Below are positions 51,860 to 62,089 of a stretch of 64,000 bases of DNA, piece by piece. The DNA lies in NCBI GenBank assembly GCA_028751875.1, contig CM054145.1:10227952-10291951 (forward strand). Reading direction: 5' to 3'. The position numbers and the translations under genes are program-made. The notes below the pieces were generated by a model. The model ran no database searches. It saw only the letters and a program-made list of their open reading frames with translations, and had not been told where the DNA came from. The DNA is from Rapana venosa. Taxonomy: Eukaryota; Mollusca; Gastropoda; Neogastropoda; Muricidae. The number at the start of each line of letters is the position of its first letter. The stretch's first letter is position 1.

Positions 51860-52890
51860 GGGGGTTCAGGGCGCAGATACGGGGAACGGGTTTAGCCGGG
51901 TTTGGGTTTTACAGCTTTTTCCCGCTTGTGTTTCTCCCTGCCCGGGGTTTTTCAAATCCTTTTAAAAAGGGTTTAAATTTTTCTTTGGAGTTAACATTGG
52001 TGTGTTCCCCACCCCCCCTGGGAAATGGATTATAAATGAGTTTTTCCTATTTTTCGAACACACGAAAAATTTCGGCGCACTGTTAAAACCTTTTTTTGCT
52101 TTATGGAAGATTTTAGGCTGTGTGTGAAGGGGGGAACCGAGGGAAAAAAATTTACAAAACGGGTTATACCATGGGGAAAATGGATGTAAAAAAAGAAACA
52201 GGGTTTTGTTTTATTCCTTATCCCCCGAAATTAAAATCACCCAATGATATTATCAAAAAATTGATCTTTTGAGTAAAAAAATACAATTTTGAGTTTGTTG
52301 CTGGGGTTTTTTAGCTTATTTTTGATTTATGAAAAAATATAAAATTTTTTTTTGCTTCACCCTTTTTGTTTTAAAGCTGAGTGAGTTAAATGACTGGGAT
52401 GGAGTTGGGTATTTTTTTCTGTAACTTTTTTTAACCAACAAATAAAAGTGGTCACTTTTTCCAAACCCCACGAAAAAAAACCCAGCCCTTTGGAAAAAAA
52501 AATATATAATTTTAAAAAAAATTTATTTAAAAGAACATTCATTTATTTGCATACACCAACCCAATTCAGGAAAAATACAAAACCCATTATGAAATAAACC
52601 TTTCGCACACACAATCAACTTTCACAAACACCCCCACACACACACTTGTTTCAAAATTAATTTCCCCAAAAAAAAAACCCAAACACAATGGCTCTTTGCA
52701 AAAGGGAAATTTGTCTCAAAAGTTAAAAAAAAAAAAACCGTTTTCAAAAACCCTCTCTCGGCCTGTTTAGAAAAAGGGGTTTCATTTCCCCAAACGGGGA
52801 CACTCTGTCGGGTTTTCTTTCCACCCCAACATTTCATTCACATTTTCCCCAAAAAATCATCGCACTAGTTTTTGGGGCCGTCGGGCCCCC
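51860..52890. other. Low-accuracy sequence, nothing recognised
   Basis: A- and T-rich, run-inflated; (CA)n near 52620-52645. No feature supported. Confidence 0.4.
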
Positions 52891-52894
52891 CGGG

Positions 52895-53275
52895 GGGGTT
52901 AAATTACAGTTCTTAATTAAAACCCATTGACCTGGGGGAAAACACCCCAAAGGGAAAAGGCTGTATGACCAGTGGCTTTCCCACTCAGGGAAATTTCCCA
53001 CTTTTCAGTTTTAGCCCTGAAAGGGGATAAAACCAAAGGTCCTCGGCTAGGAGGCTTGATTTGCCCACCCCCTTAATGGGTTGCACCCCCTTTGGGGGTT
53101 AGTTGGGGTCTTTAGAGAAAACAGCTCCCCCCGCTGCCCTTTTTCCTTATGCCCACTTAAACCCGGGGAAGGGGGGATGTACTGGGGGGCAAGGCATCTC
53201 CACTATCTTTAAAAATTTTTCTCCCCATTTTCCCCTGAAAAAGCGGTGGCTCCTTTTGCTTTTTTGGAGAGGTTT
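52895..53275 (+). repeat. Repeat H proximal segment, copy 2
   Basis: ACAGTTCTTAATTAAAACCC, TATGACCAGTGGCTTTCCCA, CCTTATGCCCACTTAAACCC and GGCAAGGCATCTCCACTATC follow the order of the copy at 21512-21800. Confidence 0.8.
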
Positions 53276-53339
53276 CATGGGTCGAACCCCACGGACGGAC
53301 AACATCCCATACATTTGTTAAAATCAACCCCCAAAACCC

Positions 53340-53568
53340 AAAACACAGCACTGACCGGGGGTTTGGTTCTGGAAAAAGATGTAGAGGGGCCTGAGCTGGG
53401 AGGGCCCCAAGGGGGCAGGAGGGGCCAGCGTGCAGGCCGCTGTTTGTCGGGAGGGCAGACTGCCCCCCAAGGGTTGAAATTTAGCCCTTGGTCTTTAAGG
53501 TACGACAGCCACTGCTGGGGGGTCCCCCGGGCCACAATGGCTTTCCAGCCCCGGACTGCGCCCAGCAT
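53340..53568 (-). CDS. NUP205: Nup205-like nucleoporin, internal exon (damaged frame)
   Basis: After a GGATGTTTTCCACAG acceptor the exon reads MLGAVRGWKAIVARGTPQQW and LSYLKDQGL. The frame then becomes implausible at homopolymers; shifting it near 53425-53395 gives an APLYIF-like segment. Helical solenoid character with W and L spacing fits Nup205/Nup192, and the exon lies on the same strand between the firmer exons at 57-59 kb and the 3' end. The 3' border is not clear because run-length errors begin here. Intermediate exons between 57219 and 53568 are not identified. Confidence 0.5.
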
Positions 53569-53749
53569 CTGTGGAAAACATCCATGTGTAAGAGTGTTTT
53601 GGGGGAGTTTTGAGTGGATTGTCAACAAGAAGTTGGGTTTTCCTTCGTCACAAACACTTCGGGCTTCTTTAGATGAAAGAGTGGCACCTTCATTTATAAC
53701 TACTTTTTATGTAGTTAAAAAAAGGGTGGGGGCAGGCGCTAGTTAAGTG

Positions 53750-54465
53750 GTCAATGGTTGACTCACGATTGGCAATGGGTATGTTGCCACCACTGAGGCA
53801 GCGTTCCAGGGATTTTCTCCTTAAGTCATCAACACCACTCCCATACAGTCCTTCAGATCAGACTATAAACCAAGGTCCTGTGTGTGAACGCACGCAGAAC
53901 ATCTTTGGTTACCCGTCCACATTTTGGCAGTGTAGCCTTAGAGCGTCGTGGAATGGATACATAATTTTTTTAAGTATGCACATGTCAGGAGTTTCATCCC
54001 AATTTACAAAAGCGAACTTTTAAAAGTGTGGAGAAGGGTGGTGAAAACGTGTGTTGAGTGAACCTTCTCTCAGCAGACAAAACATTTTTAGTTTTCTTAA
54101 AACTCCCTTAGTCCTCTAACTGAACATTCGATGTTTGATGAAGAGTGTACTCTCAGCATACAATACTACCCTTTATGTGTTTTCAAAAACAAAGGGTGGG
54201 GCAGCAGGTATCAATGTCAAAGCGTTAAATCTCCTAGAATGGCAGATGGGTATGTGCACCACTGAGGCAGCCGTCCAGGGGATTCCTTAACAGACAGCAC
54301 CAACTGCATGACTCATAAAGTCCTCAGATCCGAATAAACCAAGGACTGAAGTGAGAACGCACGCAGAACACTTGGTTAAAAAACCCGTTCCACATTTCGC
54401 AGTGTAGGAGAGGCAGTATAAATGGATAATAACATTTTAAAAAGTAACACCTGGTGCGTGTTGAC
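53750..54465 (+). repeat. SINE-C related fragments in two tandem-like copies
   Basis: CAGATCAGACTATAAACC, GAACGCACGCAGAACATC and a CACATTTTGGCAGTGTAG stretch at 53850-53935 recur in altered form at 54310-54405. The flanks GGCAATGGGTATGTTGCC-like and CCACTGAGGCAGC also recur, so a unit of about 470 bp is duplicated. Confidence 0.55.
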
Positions 54466-54469
54466 TCAT

Positions 54470-54565
54470 CCCGAAGCCCAGAAGGGCTGCTACCTTAATA
54501 TGGCAAAAGGGTTGATATTGCAAAATCTCATCCTTGGTGAACCTGTCCTCTAGCTGAGCAAAAAA
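54470..54565 (-). repeat. SINE-D 3' fragment
   Basis: On the - strand TTTGCTCAGCTAGAGGACAG, GGATGAGATTTTGCAATAT and ATTAAGGTAGCAGCCC match the D-end sequence seen at 7205-7285 and 17455-17560. Confidence 0.55.
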
Positions 54566-54569
54566 AACC

Positions 54570-55985
54570 CACATAATGTTAGAATTTCTCTTCCAAAAAT
54601 CACTTTGAACCTAATCTGAACAACAAAAATGTTTCATTGGAGGATACTGGCGAACAAATCTCAAGTTTTTCCTCAGCCACAACTTCCAATGAGTTGAGAT
54701 CAAATCAGTCTAAAAAGCTTAAACACCATGAAAGTATAAAAGGGGATTAGAGAATAAGAAGAAAAGCAAGATATAGAGAAGAAGAAGAAAAAACAAGGAG
54801 AGAAGAAAAGAAGAAGGGGAGAATAAGAGAAGCCAAAACAGAGAAAAAAATGAAAAGCATCCAATGTATACACTACCCATGTGGGAAAGAGAGGAATGAA
54901 GAAAAGAAATGTACAAGCAAATTATTAAAACTGACCCTGCCAATGTTCTGTCATTGCAGTTATGCGGCAACCACCCATGAAGCTTCCCCAAAGCAAAATG
55001 AGTTGAATTTTTCCTTCACGCTGGTCAAATTCGACATCCTTGTCTGCAAATCCGCTGTACCTTTCTGATTCCGCAGCACAAAAGGATATAAACCCGTAAA
55101 CAGAAAATGTGAAGTTTGTAATCTCCCCCCAAACAAAAATCATAAGACCAACAACAAACAAAACACCATGTACAGTTGAATTTTTAACCGACCTCCCCCA
55201 AAAAAAAACTCAATCAAAGGATCCCATGCAATAAACCGATATACCTTAACGAGTTTGACCATTTTCCGTCATGGTACTGCAAAAAGTCTTGTACACGGAA
55301 ATGTTAAAAAGGATTAGAATATTTCAGTTGAACTTCTGATTTTTGTATTTCCATCTGTTTTCCAATATTATGCTCAATAAATTTGGGATCTAGGAAACAA
55401 GAAAGAAAGCAAAGAAGGGGCATAATACGAGGATATTCAAAACGAGAGAGTGGAAGATGTCATCATTGTCAAACATCCCGGGGATGAAACTCATGACAAA
55501 AAGGTGAAGAAGAAACAATATGATTATTAAAGAAAATGTATTATAACCTCCCATTAGCTTGCAGGTTTTCTTTTTTATGTTTTATGGAAGAAACAGCCAG
55601 AACACCAATACAACATTCAGCTATGCACATATTTCTCAAACATTCAAGTGCACAAATGACATCAACAGTTTGTTCAATAGCTGTGAACTTAGTTATCCAA
55701 TTTCACCGAATGAGGATATAAAGCTCACTCACTACAAAATTACAGCTGTAATTAAGAACACGTTCTAGCACAATACAAAGGTGCTAAGGGTGTTGACACC
55801 TAAGCATTCGACGTCGTTTTTAAAATACACACTTTTTACAGCAGCACAATTTTCACAAATAAGGCGACAACGTTGCCACCAAATTTCCCCCAAACGATTT
55901 CAGTTACAAATTGGAATCCCCGAGGGGATGCAGGGGCATTGTCAGCAATAAACATATGCAACCATTCGGTGTCTATACCATCTCT
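54570..55985. other. Intron sequence, nothing firmly recognised
   Basis: An A/G-rich tract at 54740-54850. A short open segment at 54950-55060 is protein-like on both strands but has no splice support or recognised motif. Confidence 0.4.
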
Positions 55986-55989
55986 TTTT

Positions 55990-56170
55990 TTTGCCTTGTT
56001 CCTTTTCTCTCCTGTCACGTCTGTTTATCTGGTTTCTTTCTTGTCATTCTCTGCTTTTTTCCAAAGACTACAAAGATAACAATTTATCTTTGCGAAGAGA
56101 TGTGCTGGTCGATACTTGTAGGCTTAATCGCAGCCTGACTGCATTTCGCTCCTGTAAACAGCAACAATTT
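55990..56170 (+). repeat. Divergent repeat J copy
   Basis: TTGCCTTGTTCCTTTTCTC, TTTTTCCAAAGACTACAAAG and the AATTTATCTTTGCG neighbourhood follow the order of 1100-1200 loosely. Confidence 0.4.
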
Positions 56171-56793
56171 CTGTTAGGGTTTTGTCGGATGAAACTGCCA
56201 CATGATCGATCATATCTCCAGCCAATAACTGTCAGCTTGAAGCTTGTCCTGTTGCGAATGTTGAAGCTTTGGTACATCAATGCGATATGCCTTATGTTTG
56301 AAACTTACATGTTGTAAATGTAGTGTTTGGACAAACAGACATTTAGACGTGCAGAACTTTACCTTCATTGTTCAAACATCCATGTGTGGAAGTGATGTCG
56401 CTTGAACATCAGATTTTTTTTTTGATGTTTTACAAACTCAGTCTGCCCTGATAATGCCAGTTGAAAAGCAGTGTTCATCTTAGATCTTAGACGTAAACAT
56501 TTATTATTCCTTCATGTTCATTCAGGAGTTTTCTGGGCAATCTGCAGTAGAAGACAGCGAGCCGTAAAGTTGATACGCACGAAGTTCAGGCGTCCCTGCA
56601 ATATTATACAGGCTCATAACGTTTTAAAAGACACTACTATGTCTGCATTAAAAGACAGCTATTAGAGGGTACATTCTCGAACCCATTGACATCACAGTCA
56701 ACTGTAGGTATAAACAACTGTTATGAAAGTTGTACCATTTTAGTCGTGTTGTTTCTAAACAGAAATTTGAGGTCACTTTTGTGTGCACATAAG

Positions 56794-56794
56794 A

Positions 56795-56868
<74 letters not shown>

Positions 56869-56990
56869 TGTGTGTGGTGTGTGTGAGTGAGTGTGTGTGT
56901 GAGTGTGTGAGAGAGTGTGTGTGTGAGAGAGAGTGTGTGAGTGTGAGTGTGTATGTGTGTGTGTAGTGTGTATGTGTGAGTGTATTTGTG
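56794..56990 (+). repeat. (GT)n microsatellite
   Basis: About 34 uninterrupted GT units at 56794-56862, then GT/GA-rich sequence. Confidence 0.95.
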
Positions 56991-57218
56991 TGCATGCGTG
57001 GGGTAGAAGGGTGGGATAGGAAGGAGGTGGATTGTTTGCTGATGAGAATGAGAGGGAGAAGGGAGTCGGATGAGAGTAAGCTCTTTACTGCTTCATTTAA
57101 AAGAATTTGAGAGATCTGAAGAGTAATGGAGGGAGGAGGGTAACAACAAAACCAAACCGAACCAAAAAACAAAAACCCACTGATAATAAGCCAACCCACT
57201 GATAAAAAGCCAACTCAC

Positions 57219-57525
57219 TGCAAGCCAGGATGTACTCTATCAGCCCCTTGAGCACAATCTGCAGGGACGAGGCAAACAGCGTTTTGGAGGAGGCTCCCCC
57301 ACTCCACGGAGACTGCTGCGAGGACACTGCAGCAGCAGCAGCAGCGGCGCCCAGCATGGCGCTGTGGTCCAGCAGGCTGACGTAGGTGCTGGGGATGGAG
57401 TGGAACCCCTCCCCCTCCAAGGGCAGACGGTCGCTGAGGAAGCACTGGCGGAGGTGGGCCATCAGCGTCAGGATGACTCCAGACACCGGCGCTGTGGATT
57501 CTGGCAGAGCCTCCTCCTCGGACAC
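57219..57525 (-). CDS. NUP205: Nup205-like nucleoporin, internal exon
   Basis: A 307-nt exon, acceptor CTCCTTCAAG, donor TTGCA|GTGAGT, reads VSEEEALPESTAPVSGVILT, LMAHLRQCFLSDRLPLEGEG, later a run of seven alanines (from CTG/GCA triplets, AGCAGCAGC on the + strand) and SLQIVLKGLIEYILACS. The 'P-SG-ILTLMAHLRQCFL' and 'LQIVLKGLIEYIL' segments are typical of the middle solenoid of Nup205, a scaffold of the nuclear pore inner ring that binds Nup93. It starts in phase 0, directly after the 58802-58992 exon (CK|VSEEE), and ends in phase 1. The polyalanine tract is a local oddity. Nup188, a distant relative, is the alternative. Confidence 0.75.
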
Positions 57526-57559
57526 CTTGAAGGAGAAAGCGATTCTCGTCAACTCTTGG

Positions 57560-57785
57560 ATGGATGGCCCAGGCCAAAAGCTGTGTCAGTTATTGATGTC
57601 GGCTCATTGCCAAGGCCGACACAAAAAATGTTGTTATGTTGTAAAATGTTGTGTTGAGACTGCCTTCAGCCATGACAAGCTCTTAACTTAACAACCTCCA
57701 CTCTCCTTTGTTGAATGCAAGCGCTCTGATTTGTCTTTGCAAGATATAGCACTATACAAATTCCATTTATTATTATTATTATATT
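57560..57785 (+). repeat. Repeat I copy 2 ending in the LINE-K-type tail
   Basis: GGCCCAGGCCAAAAGCTGTG, TTGTAAAATGTTGTGTTGAG and TTCAGCCATGACAAGCTCTT match 18955-19105. Here it continues into GCGCTCTGATTTGTCTTTGC, ATAGCACTATACAAATTCC and (ATT)n, the LINE-K 3' end. Confidence 0.82.
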
Positions 57786-57789
57786 ACTA

Positions 57790-58400
57790 AAGGAGAAGTA
57801 AAGGAGAAGACACAACAACAACATCAACTCTTGGTCAGGTCTGGGGTTTGTTTTGTTTTGCCCCCCCGACACTGGTACCTTGAATAATAGATCATTCCTA
57901 TGAAGTGCGCTCTCTCTTTTGCAAAGTCTCAGATTTTGCCTTTTGAGGGTTTTCACAGTCAACAATTCTTAATTTGTGCACTTTCAGATCACAATTTCCA
58001 ACGCTACTAACACCAGTTTATACGAGGGTTTTGATGTACATCTGAATCAGCTGGATATAGGTAAAACAAAAAAATTAATTAAAATTTAAAAAACAACAAC
58101 AAAGCATGCAAAACAAGACGAATGTAAAATTTGGAAGAGAACTACGCACAAGTAAAATAAACTGAAAACAAAAAACACATTCTCTCACCTACACTCTCTT
58201 TTACACACACACTCTCTCTAATGAAATTAGGTTGGGGGTGAATTTGCATGGAAAGTCCATCATCAATGTATGTATTTTTTTCTTTCTTTATATCATTCTT
58301 CATGCTATGTATTGCACGTTAATTACTTTCGATTTAAAAAAAAAATGTCCGCAGAGGGCTGGATGTAAAAAAGCTATTGTTATGCTTATTCTATAAAAAA
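57790..58400. other. AT-rich intron sequence
   Basis: No repeat family or exon recognised. Confidence 0.4.
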
Positions 58401-58402
58401 AA

Positions 58403-58707
58403 AAGGAAAAAAAAAAGGTAAAGGAGTCCCATAACCTATAAGGTCGTAGGGGAGCAAGGCGTCAGAGACCTCACTTCTCTAGGGCCAGCATATTGAGGGC
58501 GGAGGCGCCCATCTCCTCTCCCTCGCTGCTTTACCTTCCCTGACCCTAAAGAGGGCAGGTACCCATTTACAGCTGGGTGAACTGGGGGAACTGTACTGAA
58601 GCCAAGGCGCGCAAACGGTCACCCATCCAAGTGGTAACCACGCTCGACGCTGCTTAACTTGGCTGGGGGAAAGCGAGTGCTCCGACCACTGAGCTACCCC
58701 ATCCCTT
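58403..58707 (-). mobile_element. SINE-B, best-preserved chimeric tRNA/5S SINE
   Basis: On the - strand: GGGTAGCTCAGTGGTCGGAG, then CCAAGTTAAGCAGCGTCGAG, CGTGGTTACCACTTGGATGG and GTGACCGTTTGC, then the family body and a poly-T/A end. The stretch from AAGTTAAGCA to GGGTGACCG aligns without gaps to residues about 48-90 of metazoan 5S rRNA from memory, with few mismatches. Confidence 0.9.
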
Positions 58708-58801
58708 ATTCTATAACCCTCTATAAATAAAATTGTTCATGGTTAATGCACACAACAAACAACAACAAAAAAGAGGTTACCAGCACCATCTCCTGACTCA
58801 C

Positions 58802-58992
58802 CTTACACAGCAGCTCCTGCAGCAGCTCAAAGAGGACGGTCTGGCGCCGTTCTCCAGCCAGCAGGTCTTCGGGGCAGCCGTCAGCAGCACCTCGGCCACC
58901 TGCCGCCACGCCTCAAAGTTCTGGCGCTGGCGGTGCAGGGCCTCTCTGGCCCGGTTCCTCTCCACCACCACCTCCAGCAGCTTCTGCACCTC
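58802..58992 (-). CDS. NUP205: Nup205-like nucleoporin, internal exon with one-base frameshift
   Basis: The exon lies between a CTGTTTCACAG acceptor and a TGTAAG|GTGAGT donor. It reads EVQKLLEVVVERNRAREALH, RQRQNFEAWRQVAEVLLTA and, after a one-base shift at the CCCC run near 58870-58880, PEDLLAGERRQTVLFELLQE LLCK. The observed 191 nt is one short of a multiple of three, exactly what a single lost base would give, and the shifted frame joins in phase 0 to the next exon. The pattern of a helical pair with FEAWRQ-EVLL followed by a DLL...LFELLQ-LL helix fits the Nup205 solenoid. The lost base may be an assembly error; a true pseudogene is less likely given the neighbouring exon is open. Confidence 0.75.
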
Positions 58993-59059
58993 CTGTGAAA
59001 CAGTCGAGTGGTTAGTGCTGACTTTGCTGTCACGCAGCTTTGGTTATATTTCTGTCTTT

Positions 59060-59665
59060 CTGGGTTTGGGCTTATTCCTTGGCTGGAGCTTTGAGGTTCA
59101 GTTTGTTGTGTGTGTGTGTGTGTGTGTGCCTGTGTGTGTTTGTGTGTTGTGTGTATGTGGTGTGTGTGTGTGTGTGTGTGTTGGTGTGTGTGTGTGGTGT
59201 GTGTGTGTGTGTGTGTGGTGTGTGTGTGTGTGTTGTGTGTTGTTTGTGTGTGTGTGTGTGTGGTGTGTGTGTGTGTGGTGTGGTGTGTGGTGTGTGTGTG
59301 TGTGTGCCCATCATGAAGGTAACTGCATTCCGCCTTCAGGTACTATGTATGTATGCTGGGTATGTTCGTGTTCCCATACCCCATGCAATGCTGACATGAA
59401 TTACAGGATCTTTAACTTGATCTTCTGCATGTATGTATACATGAAGGGAATTAAGCCACTGGCAGGTCTGCACTTGAAGTTGACATGGGAGATTGTCAAA
59501 ATCCACACCCTTACTTCACCAGCGCATTCTCCATTGTCCCTCGAGACAGACGGATGCCAACTTCACCAGACACTACCAAGATTCAAACCCACGACTTCAT
59601 GGACCCATTGGATTGAAGTCGAACAGTCTGAACCACTCGGCTATAGTGTCTGTCATCACAGACAT
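59060..59665 (-). mobile_element. SINE-D, longest copy
   Basis: On the - strand: CTATAGCCGAGTGGTTCAGA (box A region), GTGGGTTTGAATCTTGG (box B region), GCAGACCTGCCAGTGGC, TACATGCAGAAGATCAAG, ATACCCAGCATACATAC and GGAATGCAGTTACCTTCATG. Beyond the GT array comes the distal GCTCCAGCCAAGGAATAAG. Confidence 0.82.
59100..59308 (+). repeat. GT-rich microsatellite inside a SINE-D copy
   Basis: Imperfect (GT)n of about 200 bp with TGTGTGGTG and TTGTGTG interruptions splits the D 3' region. Open frames of C/V on one strand and H/T on the other are artefacts. Confidence 0.9.
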
Positions 59666-59784
59666 AACTGTAACCAAGGGCACAGGCTGAGTCTCTGCTG
59701 AGCTGACTGTGCAAGGGCTTTTTCCTTTGGAGTTCACACTGGTCCTGACATGACTCCACTCCCCTTCAAGTCCTTCAGATGACG

Positions 59785-60060
59785 CTGTGGGGGCAGGATA
59801 CTCTAGTGGTTAGAGCACTGAGCTTGTGATCTGATGGCCCAGGGTTCAAGCCACTGCCAAGGCACCCATTCGAAGGGATTTGTCACCCTTGAGTTAACCA
59901 ACTCCACTCCCCCGAAAGCCCTTCAGATGAGCTAGACCACTGAGTCCCAAATACAAATCAATGCGCAGATAAACATCTTGGGCACCAGACGTTAAAACAT
60001 CTGTTTGCCGTTTGGAAGAGTAGGCCAATTGCATGGCTAGTGGACCAGACAGGAATTTCA
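59785..60060 (+). mobile_element. SINE-C, + strand copy with head
   Basis: The head GATACTCTAGTGGTTAGAGC with CAGGGTTCAAGCCACTG gives box A and box B. AAGGGATTTGTCACCC and AGTTAACCAACTCCACTCCC follow. The end has GACGTTAAAACATCTGTTTG and GAAGAGTAGGCCAATTGCAT, matching the reverse of other C copies. Confidence 0.78.
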
Positions 60061-60409
60061 ATATAAAGAAGAGAGAAATAAAAACTGAGAGTATAGAAAA
60101 CAAGGTGACCAAAAAAGTGGCATGCACATCATGTGTCGTCAGTTTAGGACACATCATCATGGCCCTGACAGTGAGAATCATCATAATGGTGGACCCAAGA
60201 TGGTCAGAAGTCATCAATCAATGGCTGACCTTGGAGTCATCAATCATGCTGGAGTAGGAAACATCAAATAGCGACAGAGAGATATATCAACCAAACTGTG
60301 GCCTGTCCAGAGTGAATGAAGATCAGCAATTGGCAGCTGACTGCCAATCAAAGACTGTCAAATCCACATGGCTGATCCCTGTTTCTTGCAAAAGCAGCCT
60401 CACCGTCCT

Positions 60410-61365
60410 CGAAAAGAAGACAATCATCAAATCAATGGCCTGACCCAGAGTAGAGAAATCATCAAATCAATGGCCTGACCCAGAGTAGAGAAATCATCAA
60501 ATCAATGGCCTGACCCAGAGTAGAGAAATCATCAAATCAATGGCCTGACCCAGAGTAGAGAAATCATCAAATCAATGGCCTGACCCAGAGTAGAGAAATC
60601 ATCAAATCAATGGCCTGACCCAGAGTAGAGAAATCATCAAATCAATGGCCTGACCCAGAGTAGAGAAATCATCAAATCAATGGCCTGACCCAGAGTAGAG
60701 AAATCAATGCCCTGACCCAGAGTAGAGAAATCATCAAATCAATGGCCTGACCCAGAGTAGAGAAATCAATGGCCTGACCCAGAGTAGAGAAATCATCAAA
60801 TCAATGGCCTGACCCACAGTGGAGAAATCATCACATCAATGGCCTGACCCAGAGTACAGAAATAATCAAATCCAATGGCCCGACCCAGAGTAGAGAAATC
60901 ATCAAATCAATGGCCTGACCCAGAGTACAGAAATAATCAAATCCAATGGCCTGACCCAGAGTAGAGAAATCATCAAATCAATGGCCTGACCCAGAGTACA
61001 GAAATAATCAAATCCAATGGCCCGACCCAGAGTAGAGAAATCATCAAATCAATGGCCTGACCCAGAGTAAGAAATATCAAATCCAATGGCCTGACCCAGG
61101 TAGAGAAATCATCAAATCAATGGCCTGACCCAGAGTACAAATCAATAATAAATCTCAATATGGCCTGACCCAGAGTAGAGAAATCATCAAATCAATGGCC
61201 TGACCCAGAGTACAGAAATAATCAAATCCAATGGCCCGACCCAGAGTAGAGAAATAATCAAATCAATGGCCTGACCCAGAGTACAGAAATCATCAAATCA
61301 ATGGCCCGACCCAGAGTAGAGAAATCATCAAATCAATGGCCTGACCCAGAGTAGAGAAGGACGAC
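60410..61365 (+). repeat. 35-bp satellite
   Basis: About 26 units of AAATCATCAAATCAATGGCC plus TGACCCAGAGTAGAG. The first eight or so are nearly identical; later ones have ACAG/ATAATC and a CCGACC variant alternating, a two-unit pattern. Degraded copies continue weakly to about 61790. Confidence 0.95.
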
Positions 61366-61369
61366 TTCC

Positions 61370-62085
61370 ACTTTCTCAAAAGAGAAGAACAAGTCATCAT
61401 TCTCAGACCACCAGGTGGAACAACAGGCGACAGGTCGTAAATCACCAATGTCCACAAAGCTGAAAATCTATCCTTATCCCCTGTGGTAAAGAAATCAAAC
61501 TGGCGAACAAAACCTTCAGAGATGCACACTATACCGTACCATGAGAAAGACTAATCAGGCTGACAGGAAGATAACCTGCAAACAAGCTGACGCCACGAGT
61601 AGGAATCTGGAAAGGACTTGCCCAATTTTCCCAAAACATCATCTTCTCTGACCCGTTTGGATCTCATGTTTCTCCCAGGGGATTATTGTGACATGATGAG
61701 CATATCTCATCCTCTGATTTAGAGCTTCCACTATTATGGCCCTACCCAGATAAGAATCGCAATATCAGGCCTGCCCAGAGTGCAGAAATCCCTTTAGATG
61801 TCTTCCTGACCACACGAAGTACATATCTCTATGATGGGGTCTGCTTTCCATTGAAGTAGCAAAACCATCCAGATCTATGCTGAACAGCTGACAGACAACA
61901 TCATGACAGGCTGACCACAAAAGTGAAGAATCAATAAATAAATGGCAACTAATAAGCGCTGTCATCTGCCACGGGAGAATCAAAGCTGCGGACTCAAACT
62001 CATTCTTACCACAGTCATGCAGACCAATAAGTCAAGTAATGCTTCAGAAGTCCAAATGCACACACACAGTTAAACACATCATTGC
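61370..62085. other. Unique sequence after the satellite
   Basis: Scattered satellite-like words (CCTACCCAGATAAGAATC, CCTGCCCAGAGTGCAGAAAT) suggest decayed satellite. No exon seen. Confidence 0.4.
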
Positions 62086-62089
62086 AGGG

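Noticed and set aside
54470..54565. Apparent 60-nt exon on the - strand with a good acceptor (TTTTTTGCTCAG) and AAG|GTAGCA donor
   Set aside because: The whole segment aligns with the 3' end of SINE-D seen at 7205-7285 and 17455-17560, so the splice-like sites are repeat sequence.
54925..55161. Protein-like segment (GFADKDVEFDQREGKIQLI) on the - strand
   Set aside because: No splice sites fit, the opposite strand is equally open, and no family motif is recognised; kept as unassigned.
58600..58690. Possible 5S rRNA gene
   Set aside because: Only the internal promoter part is 5S-like; the 5' and 3' stem sequences are missing and the sequence belongs to a dispersed family.
59072..59399. Cys/Val-rich and His/Thr-rich frames
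   Set aside because: They are products of a GT microsatellite within SINE-D.
60410..61365. Regular 35-bp repeats resembling a CRISPR array
   Set aside because: The units are directly adjacent with no spacers, the genome is eukaryotic, and no cas-like genes are present.
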